The notes under the pieces are model-generated. The model was not told where the DNA came from. It was given only the letters and a program-made list of their open reading frames with translations, and searched no databases. This document shows positions 1 through 8,469 of a stretch of 64,000 nt of DNA, piece by piece; within the stretch, counting starts at the first letter, position 1; every line of letters starts with the position of its first letter. The translations under genes were made by a program, and so were the position numbers. This stretch comes from GCA-020345945 sp964596985 (GTDB lineage Archaea > Thermoproteota > Bathyarchaeia > RBG-16-48-13 > GCA-020345945), in contig CAZQWG010000010.1 of NCBI GenBank assembly GCA_964596985.1, forward strand, positions 1-64,000, written 5' to 3'.

Positions 1-236
1 TCCAAGATTCGGATCGTTTTCTCAAGGTCTCTGAGACGCCTACCCCAGAGAGCCGAGCTACCCAGCCCCGATAAATCAATATCCCCGAGACCCCCATCTT
101 CCAAGCATTTCTGGAAGATATCCTCCAACGACTTCCCCGCCTTCTTAATACTGCCGTACCGGGGGATAAGCCACTCAGCCTTCCAACGTCTCAGAAGCTC
201 CTTGTCCACCATGTAGTTGAACTGAGTCTTAGGCAA
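1..236 (-). CDS. Unknown protein, 3' part cut by window edge
   Basis: An open minus-strand frame runs from TTG at 236 to the window edge without a stop; an in-frame TAA lies immediately upstream. The visible ~78 residues are charged and helical (for example KELLRRWKAEWLIPRYG, then a basic stretch). No family is recognised. A later ATG at 212 is an alternative start. It is separated from the ATPase gene upstream by 250 AT-rich bases, so it may have its own promoter. Confidence 0.5.
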   Translation of the reverse strand, partial: MPKTQFNYMVDKELLRRWKAEWLIPRYGSIKKAGKSLEDIFQKCLEDGGLGDIDLSGLGSSALWGRRLRDLEKTIRIL

Positions 237-488
237 CGCTTAATCCCTAGGATCTAGGATCTAGTAAAATGAACCCCTACCCTAGGGAGCCTATAGGGAA
301 AATAGGAAAAAAATTGGCGAATCAATTCCCTTATTATACTAAGTTTAAGAAGACGAGAAAATATCTAATAATAATAGAGAAAATTAGACGACCAGAAAAC
401 CCCTGGGAAACCTAGAAAGACGGCTCTGCAAGCCAGTATTCCACCGTAATATTAGATACAATTACCCCTGGTTTCCGGTAGGTAAGTG
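237..488. other. AT-rich intergenic region with short tandem repeats
   Basis: No credible gene. It is clearly more AT-rich than the flanking genes and contains a tandem CTAGGAT CTAGGAT CTAG run near 247-265 and A/T-rich tracts at 300-390. It could hold a promoter for the gene at 1-236, a terminator for the long operon, or part of an origin; the sequence does not decide. Confidence 0.5.
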
Positions 489-1856
489 TCAGAGGGTTTT
501 CTCAATCATCCGGACATCTTCCTCGGTGACGTCACGGCTACCGACGAGGGGAAGCCAGAAGCATTCCTTGAGCTCACGGCTGGTCGCCAACCGAACCTCC
601 TCAAGCTCCGGCGGATCAAACACGGTAACCTCGTCTCTCCGGTAGAGGGAAGCGAGATTCTCATTCGTATAGGGATGATGACTCATCCTCGGCAGAGTGT
701 AGACCCCGTGCTTGTAGGCTCCGCGAAACCTGCTGCTGGCCCAGAGCGCCTGCCCGAACTCGTAGCTCCGGGGGGAGCCATGATACTTCTTCGGGATATG
801 GAAGACCTTCGCAACCGATTCAACCTCATTCTTGCTCACCCCGCGATGCAAACTCGCAAAACTATTGTTCTCACGGCACTGCTTATCAACAGCCATCCAC
901 CTGTGAAAATCATAGTACACGTGGATGCCCGAAGCCCTCCCCAGCTCAATCATCCGCTGAATATGCGGGGCCACCGAGTAAACCGATGGACGCCACTTAG
1001 TCTGGCTGGGAATGAAAAGCTCCGCATCCGCCAAGTAGATCACCGTCTCCGGGTACGGCTCCGACTGGACCGCGTACCGGGACTGCCGATCCTTCTCGGT
1101 GAGAACCTGCCTCGTCCACCATGAGAACAAGAAATACTGGAGAGGCTGCACAGAGTTATACGCCTTCGGGAAAACACCGTGTATATTCCCCTTGTCCCTC
1201 AGAACCTCCTTCATGTTTATCGCGTCAGGGCAATCATCATCACAGAGGATCCCCAAATTACAGAGGGCCTGAGTATTAGTGAGAAGACGGTGGATCTGCT
1301 GGTCGGAAGCCGCACTCCTCAACACCTCAGCGAACTCCTGAACAGTACGCGGCTTATCCCTCCCACTCAAGACACTACTCAACACGAACTCTGCTTGACT
1401 AGATATCTTGAACATCGAGAAGTCCTGCCAAGTCAAAGAGCCGATCGGGATCCTCCCGAACCTGAAATGGTCAGGGAACCGGCGTTCCTCAGTGAGAGGA
1501 GGAAGCCACGCCACCGACCGCTCAAATCCATAAGGCTCCCAGACCTCACCCCCAACCAAGTCAAGCCGTTTCAAGTGGAAAGCATCCTTCACATCCTGAA
1601 TATAGTCAAGGAAGAACTTGTTCTGCTGGGGAACCCTGAAAGTCGTGATCTCATCCTTAATCCCGAAGACAATCCCTACCGCACCACGGCGAACCGCCAA
1701 CTCAAAGAACATGAACCCCGCAGCAGTCTTCATACTCCCTACTGGACCCACAAAACTGTAATGATCCCCCGTCCTGAAACAGTAATCCATTATCGCGGAG
1801 TCATCCAGCTTCTGCCAGGGAATAGGCTTCTGCTCAAACTGTTCAGCCTCAGCCAA
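489..1856 (-). CDS. P-loop ATPase, candidate packaging/DNA-transfer motor
   Basis: 455 residues, TTG start. A Walker A-like loop GPVGSMKT lies at residues 37-44; the usual glycine before Lys is Met. A Walker B-like strand TVIYLADAE is at 271-279, followed by RASGIHVYYDFHR (307-319), which sits where HerA/FtsK/VirD4 and Zot-type ATPases carry the strand before their sensor residues. This order suggests the FtsK-HerA superfamily, but that is inference from motif order. It is the last complete gene of the operon, next to coiled-coil and membrane proteins, which fits a motor for virion assembly, genome packaging or conjugation. Its start region nearly duplicates that of the neighbouring gene at 2389. 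Confidence 0.65.
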   Translation of the reverse strand: MAEAEQFEQKPIPWQKLDDSAIMDYCFRTGDHYSFVGPVGSMKTAAGFMFFELAVRRGAVGIVFGIKDEITTFRVPQQNKFFLDYIQDVKDAFHLKRLDLVGGEVWEPYGFERSVAWLPPLTEERRFPDHFRFGRIPIGSLTWQDFSMFKISSQAEFVLSSVLSGRDKPRTVQEFAEVLRSAASDQQIHRLLTNTQALCNLGILCDDDCPDAINMKEVLRDKGNIHGVFPKAYNSVQPLQYFLFSWWTRQVLTEKDRQSRYAVQSEPYPETVIYLADAELFIPSQTKWRPSVYSVAPHIQRMIELGRASGIHVYYDFHRWMAVDKQCRENNSFASLHRGVSKNEVESVAKVFHIPKKYHGSPRSYEFGQALWASSRFRGAYKHGVYTLPRMSHHPYTNENLASLYRRDEVTVFDPPELEEVRLATSRELKECFWLPLVGSRDVTEEDVRMIEKTL

Positions 1857-1858
1857 CT

Positions 1859-2389
1859 TTAAGATTCTTCTTCCCTCTCCCGTCTACGCCTCTCCCATTC
1901 GGCTTGCTGCCTCAGATTGAAGGATTTGCCCCCGGTATTCCCGGGTCTAAAACCGACACCCGTATCCTCAAACCAGCTATTATCTTTCTTCCCCGTACGT
2001 TTCTGAACCAGACCGATAAGCTTCAGGAGGATCCCCGCTATTTCCCGGTCAGCTTCCTGCTCAAAATCTTCCTGATCCTTCTCAAGTTTCTCGCGTTCTT
2101 CCCGGTTTACGATGACACGGCCATAACGATTAGTTATCAACGGACCGAGACTCGTACGCCTAGACTGCGTACCGAAGATATCCCTAGCCTGCTTCTTCAA
2201 GTTCTGCAGGGTTTTGAAATCATCCTTCGTGATCTTGGAGAGATTCTGATCCTTCTCAGGGATGAAGCAGAGAAGCTCAGAGATGCCTTTAATCTTCCTC
2301 TGGTAATCAGGTTCACGGAGAATACGGTTAAGCTCGGCGCTAATATACGGGTAAGGGTCAACCGCTAAGTTCTGTTCAGCCTCTGCCAA
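1859..2389 (-). CDS. Unknown charged, helical protein
   Basis: 176 residues from TTG at 2389. The first six residues (MAEAEQ) match those of the downstream ATPase, and the DNA around both starts is almost identical. The body is rich in Lys, Glu and Arg with predicted long helices, and ends in an Arg/Glu-rich tail. No family recognised. It overlaps the end of the upstream coiled-coil gene by 14 bp and precedes the ATPase by 2 bp, so it is probably co-translated with it and may act as its partner. Confidence 0.6.
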   Translation of the reverse strand: MAEAEQNLAVDPYPYISAELNRILREPDYQRKIKGISELLCFIPEKDQNLSKITKDDFKTLQNLKKQARDIFGTQSRRTSLGPLITNRYGRVIVNREEREKLEKDQEDFEQEADREIAGILLKLIGLVQKRTGKKDNSWFEDTGVGFRPGNTGGKSFNLRQQAEWERRRREREEES

Positions 2390-3152
2390 CTAGGTCATCC
2401 TCCCCACCTGTTCCCCGTCTCTGCTTTTCCCGCCTCTGCCTTTCTCTCTCAAACCGTATATCTTCAAGGATAACCCGGAGTACTTCAATCATCTTCTCTA
2501 TCAGAGCCTCATTATGATGCTCAAGGAACTGGGTGTTCTGGCTGATTATCACGCTACTCGTATATACGGCGTCCGCAATGAGAACCTTACGTCTCTCCTC
2601 AACCAGAACCTTCGAGCCAGGGAGCAAGTCGATCATCCTAGTCGCATTACTGTAATGGCTGTACCACTGGTCAATCAAGGATTTCACCCGGATAGCTCTC
2701 TGCCGCAACGAGTCACGCCACTGCTGCACAAAGAATCTCGCGTCCAGATCTGACAGGTTCGGAACATCCCGGAGAGACGGGAACAGAGGACGCGTCTCCA
2801 CGACCTCTATGAAAGCCCCGAGACTACTCCTTATCCTCCCGAAATACTGGTCACAAGCCATCCGGCCGTCAAGCCGCGCCATCTCCCGCAAATATTCCTT
2901 CTGTTCCAGCTGGAAGGCCTCAATATCTTTAGGGGTAAGCTTGTTTTCAGTCATCTTCGTCCTGTATTTGGCGGTAGCTTTCTCAAATCCAATGAAAAGC
3001 TTCTGCTTATCTGAGTCAAGGGTTTCAAGTTTCGACAGGAAGTCGTAGATGTGAAGAAAACTCACGAACTCGGAGTGCGCCGTCTCAACATCAAACCAAG
3101 CAAGCTTAACCCGGTCAAGCTCGCTTCTGAGCAGCCCGACAATATTCTCCAT
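2376..3152 (-). CDS. Coiled-coil protein of unknown function
   Basis: 258 residues, ATG start. No signal peptide or membrane segment. Helical throughout with heptad-like stretches around residues 1-110 and 185-240 and a basic tail. Only one Cys. No enzyme motif seen. Located between the membrane/coiled-coil protein and the ATPase, so a structural or adaptor role in the same machine is plausible but inferred only from position. Confidence 0.65.
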   Translation of the reverse strand: MENIVGLLRSELDRVKLAWFDVETAHSEFVSFLHIYDFLSKLETLDSDKQKLFIGFEKATAKYRTKMTENKLTPKDIEAFQLEQKEYLREMARLDGRMACDQYFGRIRSSLGAFIEVVETRPLFPSLRDVPNLSDLDARFFVQQWRDSLRQRAIRVKSLIDQWYSHYSNATRMIDLLPGSKVLVEERRKVLIADAVYTSSVIISQNTQFLEHHNEALIEKMIEVLRVILEDIRFERERQRREKQRRGTGGEDDLVGRG

Positions 3153-3179
3153 CTCCGTAACCTACCTACTTTGGTTGAT

Positions 3180-4469
3180 TCATGCCGGTGTGGTTGCTTC
3201 CTTTGCTTGTTTTCTTCTTCGACGCCACCAGATTATAATACCTACAATTATGACGAGTGCAGAGAATACTAGCAGTAGAGGCCAGAACAGCTTATGATAA
3301 TTCTCCCAGATATACCATGCTAGACTCGCGAACCCCATGAGAAGCAGAAGCCAGACCACGGACAACCCAGTCTTCGGGTAGCGGAGAATTGTGGGTGGTC
3401 TCCACTGTTTCTGATACTCCTCTTCTGCCTGAGGCTGTTCTTGGTAATGCTTCGTCCTAGCCGCCCCTCTCGCAGTGTCAACCTGACTCCTGAGGTCAGA
3501 AACCTCGGTTTCAAGCCTGCCAATAGTGTTCTCCAGAACCAAGTTTTTTCTCCTTTCAAGCTTAAGAACCGTATTGTATTGTTCGCCTATCTGGGCATCG
3601 GTAATCTCCTGAGTCGCCCGGTTCCAGATAACAGGCAGAAAAGCAGCGAAGGTCATAGCGTTATAAACCATTTTCCGAGTGTTGCTGAGAATATCAATCT
3701 CCTTTTCTGAGTTCTTGGATGATTTGGTGTCTGCTTCTGTCTTGTAGGGAAGACCGACCTTGGTGTATAGGGACCGGATATGAGTCAAGTTCACAACGTA
3801 AACTTCGGCTTCACCGCCACTAAGAGAAACAGGCATCGCGACTGTTTCAGGGCATTTGCCTATGATCGCGTCCACCTGATCGTAGATTACTTCCTGATCA
3901 ATCCGCTTATCTGAGCCGTAGACGATCAAGACCCGTGCAGTAAGAAAGAACCGGTACCCGTAGATTCTGCATGACCGCAACCTGTCCATGATATCGTCCC
4001 GCTCATCCTTGGGGAGTTCAGCGTATTTCCTAATGTTCTCACCGTCAATCACACCTTTCTCCAGAAAGATCTTCGTGGGGTGGAGAACCCGGGCAGCCGT
4101 GGGGATCAAGACTGTTTCCAGCCAGTCCTTGCTGAACTCCTCCGTCAACGTCTCAGGAGTAAGCTCCTTCCCCCAGTGAATTGTCAAGTCATTCTTGACG
4201 AAGAAGTCTTTGATCCAGACCGCGCAGGCCAGATTCTGACCCGCAACAAACGGGTTAGGAACCCCCAGCGCCAGCAATAGGATAACAAGGAGAACCAGCC
4301 CACCCAAACCCATTGAGAGGAGAATCAACAGCAACGTCAAGAAGAAAGACAGGTGATATATGACCGCCGCATAGATCGTCCCGCCGAAGAGAAGCAGCCC
4401 CGCCAAGGACAACACTAAGATCAGGAGTACCTCGAATTTGACGGGGATAAACCAGATTTTCCTCACCAT
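3180..4469 (-). CDS. Membrane protein with central coiled coil
   Basis: 429 residues from ATG at 4469, chosen because it overlaps the upstream stop; an in-frame ATG 20 codons earlier lies inside the upstream gene. Two or three hydrophobic helices lie at residues ~10-80, a soluble domain at ~85-260, a coiled coil at ~300-350, then two hydrophobic helices near the C-terminus ending in an Arg/Lys-rich tail. It may anchor the ATPase complex in the membrane, by analogy with conjugation or virion-assembly scaffolds. No family match recognised. Confidence 0.65.
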   Translation of the reverse strand: MVRKIWFIPVKFEVLLILVLSLAGLLLFGGTIYAAVIYHLSFFLTLLLILLSMGLGGLVLLVILLLALGVPNPFVAGQNLACAVWIKDFFVKNDLTIHWGKELTPETLTEEFSKDWLETVLIPTAARVLHPTKIFLEKGVIDGENIRKYAELPKDERDDIMDRLRSCRIYGYRFFLTARVLIVYGSDKRIDQEVIYDQVDAIIGKCPETVAMPVSLSGGEAEVYVVNLTHIRSLYTKVGLPYKTEADTKSSKNSEKEIDILSNTRKMVYNAMTFAAFLPVIWNRATQEITDAQIGEQYNTVLKLERRKNLVLENTIGRLETEVSDLRSQVDTARGAARTKHYQEQPQAEEEYQKQWRPPTILRYPKTGLSVVWLLLLMGFASLAWYIWENYHKLFWPLLLVFSALVIIVGIIIWWRRRRKQAKEATTPA

Positions 4470-5044
4470 TCTGATGCCTCCGGTTCTGTTGCCTCCGCAC
4501 AGGTTTTCAGAAACTCGTTCAGACTCCATTGCCCGATGAAGCTGACGTAACCAGCCCCACGCATTTTCTCTGAGTTGTTCCCCATCCCGTTCAGCCTGAT
4601 CCTTTCAACTGTTTTCTCGTCCAAGCCGACACGGTACTGTTTATCTTCTTCAATCTCAATTTCTCCAGGCGGCTCTAAGCCACCACTACAGATTATTTCC
4701 AGACCCATCTCAATCACCTTTGATAATCCCTCCATTTTCGAATAGTTTGAAACATCGTTTTCACGGATGATCTTCAAGAACGATAATGCCTGTTCAACCT
4801 TCAACTTATCCAAGACAAGATAGGAGATCTTCTTCGGCTCCGTATAGTCGAACCCGGTCTTGCCTCTCAAAGCCCAGAGCGAGAAGAGACCTGAACGCGG
4901 CGCCACAAGACTGAAAACATTCTCAGTCAACTGGAACGACTTCACACCCTTCCTCTTGAGCCGTAGGATAACCGCCTGCTTCTGTTTCTCAGATAGAGAA
5001 ACCGGAAATCTGATTCTTACAAGGTACTTCGGTTTCGGAGACAT
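4463..5044 (-). CDS. Unknown soluble protein
   Basis: 193 residues, ATG start 3 bp downstream of the upstream stop. Mixed alpha/beta pattern with a basic N-terminus (MSPKPKYLVRIRFPV) and an acidic Glu-rich stretch near residues 125-140. No catalytic or metal motif recognised. Its stop overlaps the start of the membrane/coiled-coil gene, so the two are likely translationally coupled. Confidence 0.6.
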   Translation of the reverse strand: MSPKPKYLVRIRFPVSLSEKQKQAVILRLKRKGVKSFQLTENVFSLVAPRSGLFSLWALRGKTGFDYTEPKKISYLVLDKLKVEQALSFLKIIRENDVSNYSKMEGLSKVIEMGLEIICSGGLEPPGEIEIEEDKQYRVGLDEKTVERIRLNGMGNNSEKMRGAGYVSFIGQWSLNEFLKTCAEATEPEASEW

Positions 5045-5047
5045 AAA

Positions 5048-5356
5048 CTAGAAAGACCTACTGAGCAAACGAAGAATACGGCGGCGCAGCCTCTCCAAGA
5101 GAGGACCCTTCACAACAGGCTTCTCACTGTTCAGGAGCCGGAAATGTCCCTGCGGGTCGAAGTGAACATCCAGCCGGTGACCACCAGACCTAGAAGGCTT
5201 CAAGAAGAAATGGAACCTGCCAAGCCGGGGCTTCCTGACCCAGAGCTCAGCCTCCAGCCGCCTCCCGGTCTTCGTCGTCCACTCCCGGATAATCCGGGAA
5301 CCCATACCAACCAGCGCACTCCGGAAATCACGGTAACTGTAGCCGCCGATGATCAA
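5048..5356 (-). CDS. Small basic protein of unknown function
   Basis: 102 residues, ATG start overlapping the upstream stop. Strongly basic (many Arg/Lys) with alternating beta-like segments and an Arg/Leu-rich C-terminal helix. A nucleic-acid or membrane-surface binding role is possible, but nothing specific is recognised. Confidence 0.55.
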   Translation of the reverse strand: MIIGGYSYRDFRSALVGMGSRIIREWTTKTGRRLEAELWVRKPRLGRFHFFLKPSRSGGHRLDVHFDPQGHFRLLNSEKPVVKGPLLERLRRRILRLLSRSF

Positions 5357-5691
5357 TTACGGTTGAAAGCTCTCAGCAACCCGACATACGCAGAGAAGTA
5401 TCCCCTGTCGAACTCCGGGGTTAACGGGCTCTCACAGCGGGCTTGGAAGCCACGCCTCCACACGTCAACCTGCTTCTTCGACACGCCATCCATCATCCTC
5501 CCGACCAGAGTCTCCCCGTTGCCGAGGGATTCAACTATGCCCTCCATGCCGTGGATGAAGCCTTCAGCCCACTCGCCACGCTTCTCAGGGGCTTGGTCTA
5601 TGATCCTCCTGGACCGGGTTTTGCTGCGGGCGAGAACATGACGGTAGAACTCGGAGACCCACTGCCTCGGAAGCTCAGATTTCACGTTCAT
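5353..5691 (-). CDS. Unknown helical protein
   Basis: 112 residues, ATG start with ATGA-type overlaps on both sides. Mostly helical, with Arg-rich N-terminal third and no membrane segment or Cys cluster. Unrecognised. Its coupling on both sides argues it is a real translated gene of the element operon. Confidence 0.55.
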   Translation of the reverse strand: MNVKSELPRQWVSEFYRHVLARSKTRSRRIIDQAPEKRGEWAEGFIHGMEGIVESLGNGETLVGRMMDGVSKKQVDVWRRGFQARCESPLTPEFDRGYFSAYVGLLRAFNRN

Positions 5692-5945
5692 TTCTCAGGT
5701 TCCTCTAAATCTTTAGTCAACGCGATTACTGCCAGAAACAAGAGGTAGAACCCGAAACTGCTTAGGTACATTCCGCACGTCAGCAGGGTAATCGAGAGAA
5801 CCATGTTCAATGAAGCTTGAAACGGCAGGAATCCTAGCGGATTCGCCAAGACCAAGTAGAGGCAGAGGAACCCCAGACCCAGCGAGAAGACGGAAACACC
5901 TAAACCCAGAAGACTGAGAATAACCGTTCTACAGATTTTCTTCAT
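5688..5945 (-). CDS. Small membrane protein, two helices
   Basis: 85 residues. Hydrophobic helices at about residues 8-33 and 48-75, short charged C-terminus. Start overlaps the upstream methyltransferase stop. One of many small membrane proteins in this element; could be structural (envelope) or accessory. Confidence 0.6.
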   Translation of the reverse strand: MKKICRTVILSLLGLGVSVFSLGLGFLCLYLVLANPLGFLPFQASLNMVLSITLLTCGMYLSSFGFYLLFLAVIALTKDLEEPEK

Positions 5946-6472
5946 TCTTTTTCCTTCCAGTGCTTATCCCAGTATTCCCGTCTCTGCGATGGTGTGCCGC
6001 TCTTCACGGCTTCGGCGACTATGAAGTAGTTGAACTTCGGAAACAAGCCGACAAGCCTGCTCCTTCTACGCTCCCCATGCTGGAAAGAAGTGTACGATAT
6101 CCCTGTGACTTGGAACCCGTTCAGCCTCAGGAGTTGACATAGCTCCGCCTCGCCGAATGCATGGGTATGATCGCAGTGAACCGCATAACCCCCCTTGAAT
6201 AGTGTTCGCAGGATCTTGTAGAGGTCAAGCGTGTTACCCACCTTAATCCTCACCCCACCTTCCTCCTTGAGAACCCGGCGGCACTCTTGGATAGCCATGT
6301 TCGGCTCCACGTGCTCCATCACGCTGAACAACGATACACTGTCCACGACACCAGACTGGAAAGGCAGACAGTAAACGCTTCCAACTATATCCGCGTCAGA
6401 CTCAGCGAGGTCAACCCCTATCATTCCCGGGTGCTTATGATTCCCGCAGCCAACGTCCAGTTCAACAGGCAA
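5942..6472 (-). CDS. SAM-dependent methyltransferase (type 11)
   Basis: 176 residues. Motif I of class I methyltransferases is clear near the N-terminus (LDVGCGNHKHPGMIGVDL, ending in the acidic residue that binds ribose), followed by SLFSVMEHV and a VLKEEGGVRIKVG strand in the order of the Methyltransf_11 fold. Substrate unknown; in mobile elements such enzymes can modify nucleic acids, lipids or glycans. Nearby membrane proteins and a glycosyltransferase-like gene make cell-surface modification possible, but this is inference. Confidence 0.8.
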   Translation of the reverse strand: MPVELDVGCGNHKHPGMIGVDLAESDADIVGSVYCLPFQSGVVDSVSLFSVMEHVEPNMAIQECRRVLKEEGGVRIKVGNTLDLYKILRTLFKGGYAVHCDHTHAFGEAELCQLLRLNGFQVTGISYTSFQHGERRRSRLVGLFPKFNYFIVAEAVKSGTPSQRREYWDKHWKEKE

Positions 6473-6665
6473 CCAGAAACCATCCTGCCACCAATACTAG
6501 ACCCGTCACTGAGAGAAGAACCGCCGCCTTCCGCGCATACTCGGCAGCACTGAATCCTCTAAGGCTGGGGTAGATGAACGCCTCCCTCTCAGATGCAATC
6601 CTATAAGCGAACAGCGTAAGCCAGACAGCGAGAATCGAAACGAGCAGGAAAACCCGTAGACTCAT
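6462..6665 (-). CDS. Small membrane protein, two helices
   Basis: 67 residues, ATG start. Hydrophobic helices at about residues 4-22 and 46-66 separated by a polar segment. Overlaps the methyltransferase start by 11 bp. No family recognised. The 186 bp upstream (6666-6851) show no convincing gene. Confidence 0.55.
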   Translation of the reverse strand: MSLRVFLLVSILAVWLTLFAYRIASEREAFIYPSLRGFSAAEYARKAAVLLSVTGLVLVAGWFLVAC

Positions 6666-6851
6666 TCACACACAGTTTCCGTTTACAGTATTCAACGCAT
6701 CCATGAAAACAGGGTTCAGACTATTTCTGGAGACTCGGCAGTACACGGTATCCGTGTCTCAGACAGGACCCTGTCAGCGGAATCAAGCCTAACAGCCAAG
6801 AAGATACGAGAACTCAACAACGGCATTCTCCGGTTCATAGAAACTGTGTAT

Positions 6852-7034
6852 TCAAGGGTCTTCCATCAGAATGAGAAAAACGATTCCTGCACATCCAAGT
6901 AGCAAAGACAGAACTTCAAGAAGCCGCTTCTCCAACGGCGGAGGATAAACAGCGATCCAGAAGAGGCTCTGCACGTACCACCATACTGCGACAGCAAGCA
7001 GGATCAGCACGACACCGACGACTCTAAGCCTCAT
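6852..7034 (-). CDS. Small membrane protein, two helices
   Basis: 60 residues starting ATG with an ATGA overlap on the upstream Cys-rich gene. Helices at about 4-22 and 38-56. Unrecognised; likely part of the element's membrane-protein series. Confidence 0.55.
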   Translation of the reverse strand: MRLRVVGVVLILLAVAVWWYVQSLFWIAVYPPPLEKRLLEVLSLLLGCAGIVFLILMEDP

Positions 7035-7258
7035 TCCCCGTAATCCTCCGGCATAAACATCGCCAAGGTTCTCTCAGTCTGCACAGCCTTCGGCGTCCAC
7101 TTCTCACCCGGCAGATTCAGCCACTTCCTGACTTGGCGGCGATTCATCTCCCGAAGCTCACGGCAATACTCCCCGTCCTTCAACTGATGAATGCAACGGG
7201 AACAGTTCTTCTCGTTGATCGTTACACCTGTAATATTGCAGCGATTGTTGACGGTCAT
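7031..7258 (-). CDS. Small Cys-rich protein, probable metal binder
   Basis: 75 residues. The N-terminal half has four Cys in the pattern C, CSRC, C (residues ~7-33), then a basic helical part with Arg/Trp. The CSRC...YC arrangement resembles a segment of the 569-residue protein of this element, suggesting a shared small metal-binding motif. Overlaps both neighbours (ATGA). Function unknown. Confidence 0.6.
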   Translation of the reverse strand: MTVNNRCNITGVTINEKNCSRCIHQLKDGEYCRELREMNRRQVRKWLNLPGEKWTPKAVQTERTLAMFMPEDYGE

Positions 7259-7461
7259 TTCTGGTTCTTTGAGCCGATCTCCACGGCTTGAACCTGAACC
7301 TGATATCTCCGTTCGCCTACAGCCAGCTTGCCCTGAACGAAGAAGCCACGACTCCCCGAACTGAAATCGTAGGGAACCAGCTCACGTTCAAAACTCATCT
7401 CCCCTATTTTAAGGGAAACAGACCCACCGGACTCTCCTTCCTCCAGTTCACGTTGCGGCAT
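7255..7461 (-). CDS. Small beta-rich protein of unknown function
   Basis: 68 residues. The start at 7461 is supported by a strong ribosome-binding site AGGAGGTG seven bases upstream, the clearest in this part of the element. Acidic N-terminus, then alternating beta-like segments. No family recognised. The good ribosome-binding site suggests independent or high translation compared with its coupled neighbours. Confidence 0.6.
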   Translation of the reverse strand: MPQRELEEGESGGSVSLKIGEMSFERELVPYDFSSGSRGFFVQGKLAVGERRYQVQVQAVEIGSKNQK

Positions 7462-7467
7462 AAGTCT

Positions 7468-7815
7468 TCACCTCCTAGATGCTTTCGGCAGAGTCTTCTC
7501 CGAGTTCTTCGAGAATCTTTCAGTAAGAAGCGGTGCAACTATCTTGTATGCACCGACTATGATCAACGTCAAAGCCATACCGAACATCGTTGAGCTAATA
7601 GACCACAACGATAAGACGTTCAATCTGCCAGCGTAAAGCCTCAAGACGTATTCCGGAGCCTTATAGTACCCCGTGAACCTAACGATCCCCAGACCCTCAA
7701 CCACACTGCTCTGACACAGCGGAGAGCCGAGCATACCCGACAACACCAAGCACACCAAGCCGACAGCCAACAGCTGCACATCCTCCGAAAACTCAAACTT
7801 CTCAGACATATTCAT
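7468..7815 (-). CDS. Membrane protein, two to three helices
   Basis: 115 residues; ATG at 7815 with a second in-frame ATG two codons later. Hydrophobic helices at about residues 14-35 and 70-95, basic C-terminal tail. Unrecognised. Confidence 0.55.
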   Translation of the reverse strand: MNMSEKFEFSEDVQLLAVGLVCLVLSGMLGSPLCQSSVVEGLGIVRFTGYYKAPEYVLRLYAGRLNVLSLWSISSTMFGMALTLIIVGAYKIVAPLLTERFSKNSEKTLPKASRR

Positions 7816-7845
7816 TCTTTTTTCCTGTCACAAAGGTGACTGTGA

Positions 7846-8331
7846 TTAAATGATTTTGAGGGGGATTCCGTCTAGGGTCAGGTGGACTAGGACGCTGCCG
7901 AAACCGAGCAGAGCGTAGAAATCCGGGTCGAAGACACCGAGCCACGACGACGAGAACCAGACCAGAACAGCGTACAGTCCTCCGGTGACCCAGCTGTGCA
8001 TCCAGCCCCGGTGCCTCATCTCAGCACCCGCAAGCAGAAACAGCGAAACTATGAATACGGCTAAAACCTGCCAGCCGGGAATATGCATGATAAAGAACAA
8101 GTAGCCGCCGATCACTCCTGACGCAGCCAGCGAGAAACCCCTACGGGGAAAACTCTCCCTACTATCCACGTCGCTCAGAGTAGAACCGAGCACACAGACC
8201 ACTAAGAGGATGAAGCACTCACCGAGAATCTCCAGCAGAGAGAGGTCAGCGAAACAACTCTGCGAGAAGCAGTAAGCTATTCCCGCCAAGCCAACCAGAA
8301 ACCCGAAGACGAGGTGAACAAAGAAATTCAA
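7846..8331 (-). CDS. YdjM/DUF457-like membrane-bound putative metal hydrolase
   Basis: 161 residues, TTG start. Family motifs appear in the usual order: His6 in the first helix, GSTLSDVDS at 49-57, HRGWMHS at 107-113 and VHLTLDG at 149-155, embedded in four to five membrane helices. These His/Asp residues are the hallmark of the LexA-regulated YdjM (DUF457) family, whose biochemical role is not firmly known; a lipid phosphatase-like or hydrolase activity has been suggested for it. In this element it sits among membrane proteins and may remodel the envelope. Confidence 0.75.
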   Translation of the reverse strand: MNFFVHLVFGFLVGLAGIAYCFSQSCFADLSLLEILGECFILLVVCVLGSTLSDVDSRESFPRRGFSLAASGVIGGYLFFIMHIPGWQVLAVFIVSLFLLAGAEMRHRGWMHSWVTGGLYAVLVWFSSSWLGVFDPDFYALLGFGSVLVHLTLDGIPLKII

Positions 8332-8333
8332 CT

Positions 8334-8468
8334 TTAGATGCGGATAGGGTCGTTCGGCAATATTCCGATTCCCATCAAGAGTAGGATCACTGACAGCAAG
8401 ATTAGCGCATAGTAAATCACAGTCTTCATATTCACATATTTCTTGAGCAAGACGATTATAGCACTCAT
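8334..8468 (-). CDS. 44-residue single-helix membrane protein
   Basis: ATG at 8468, stop at 8334. One strong hydrophobic helix (residues ~16-37) flanked by a basic N-terminal half (LLKKYVNMK) and a polar end. It fits exactly between its neighbours with 1-2 bp spacing, which supports translation. Function unknown. Confidence 0.5.
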   Translation of the reverse strand: MSAIIVLLKKYVNMKTVIYYALILLSVILLLMGIGILPNDPIRI

Positions 8469-8469
8469 T

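Noticed and set aside
486..2368. Long plus-strand frames opposite the ATPase and its neighbour
   Set aside because: They mirror the minus-strand genes, lack domain signals and have no ribosome-binding sites.
6666..6851. Short minus-strand frames of 27-40 codons, one with several Cys just before the 6665 start
   Set aside because: The Cys-rich one lacks a usable start codon and the other has no ribosome-binding site or coupling to its neighbours.
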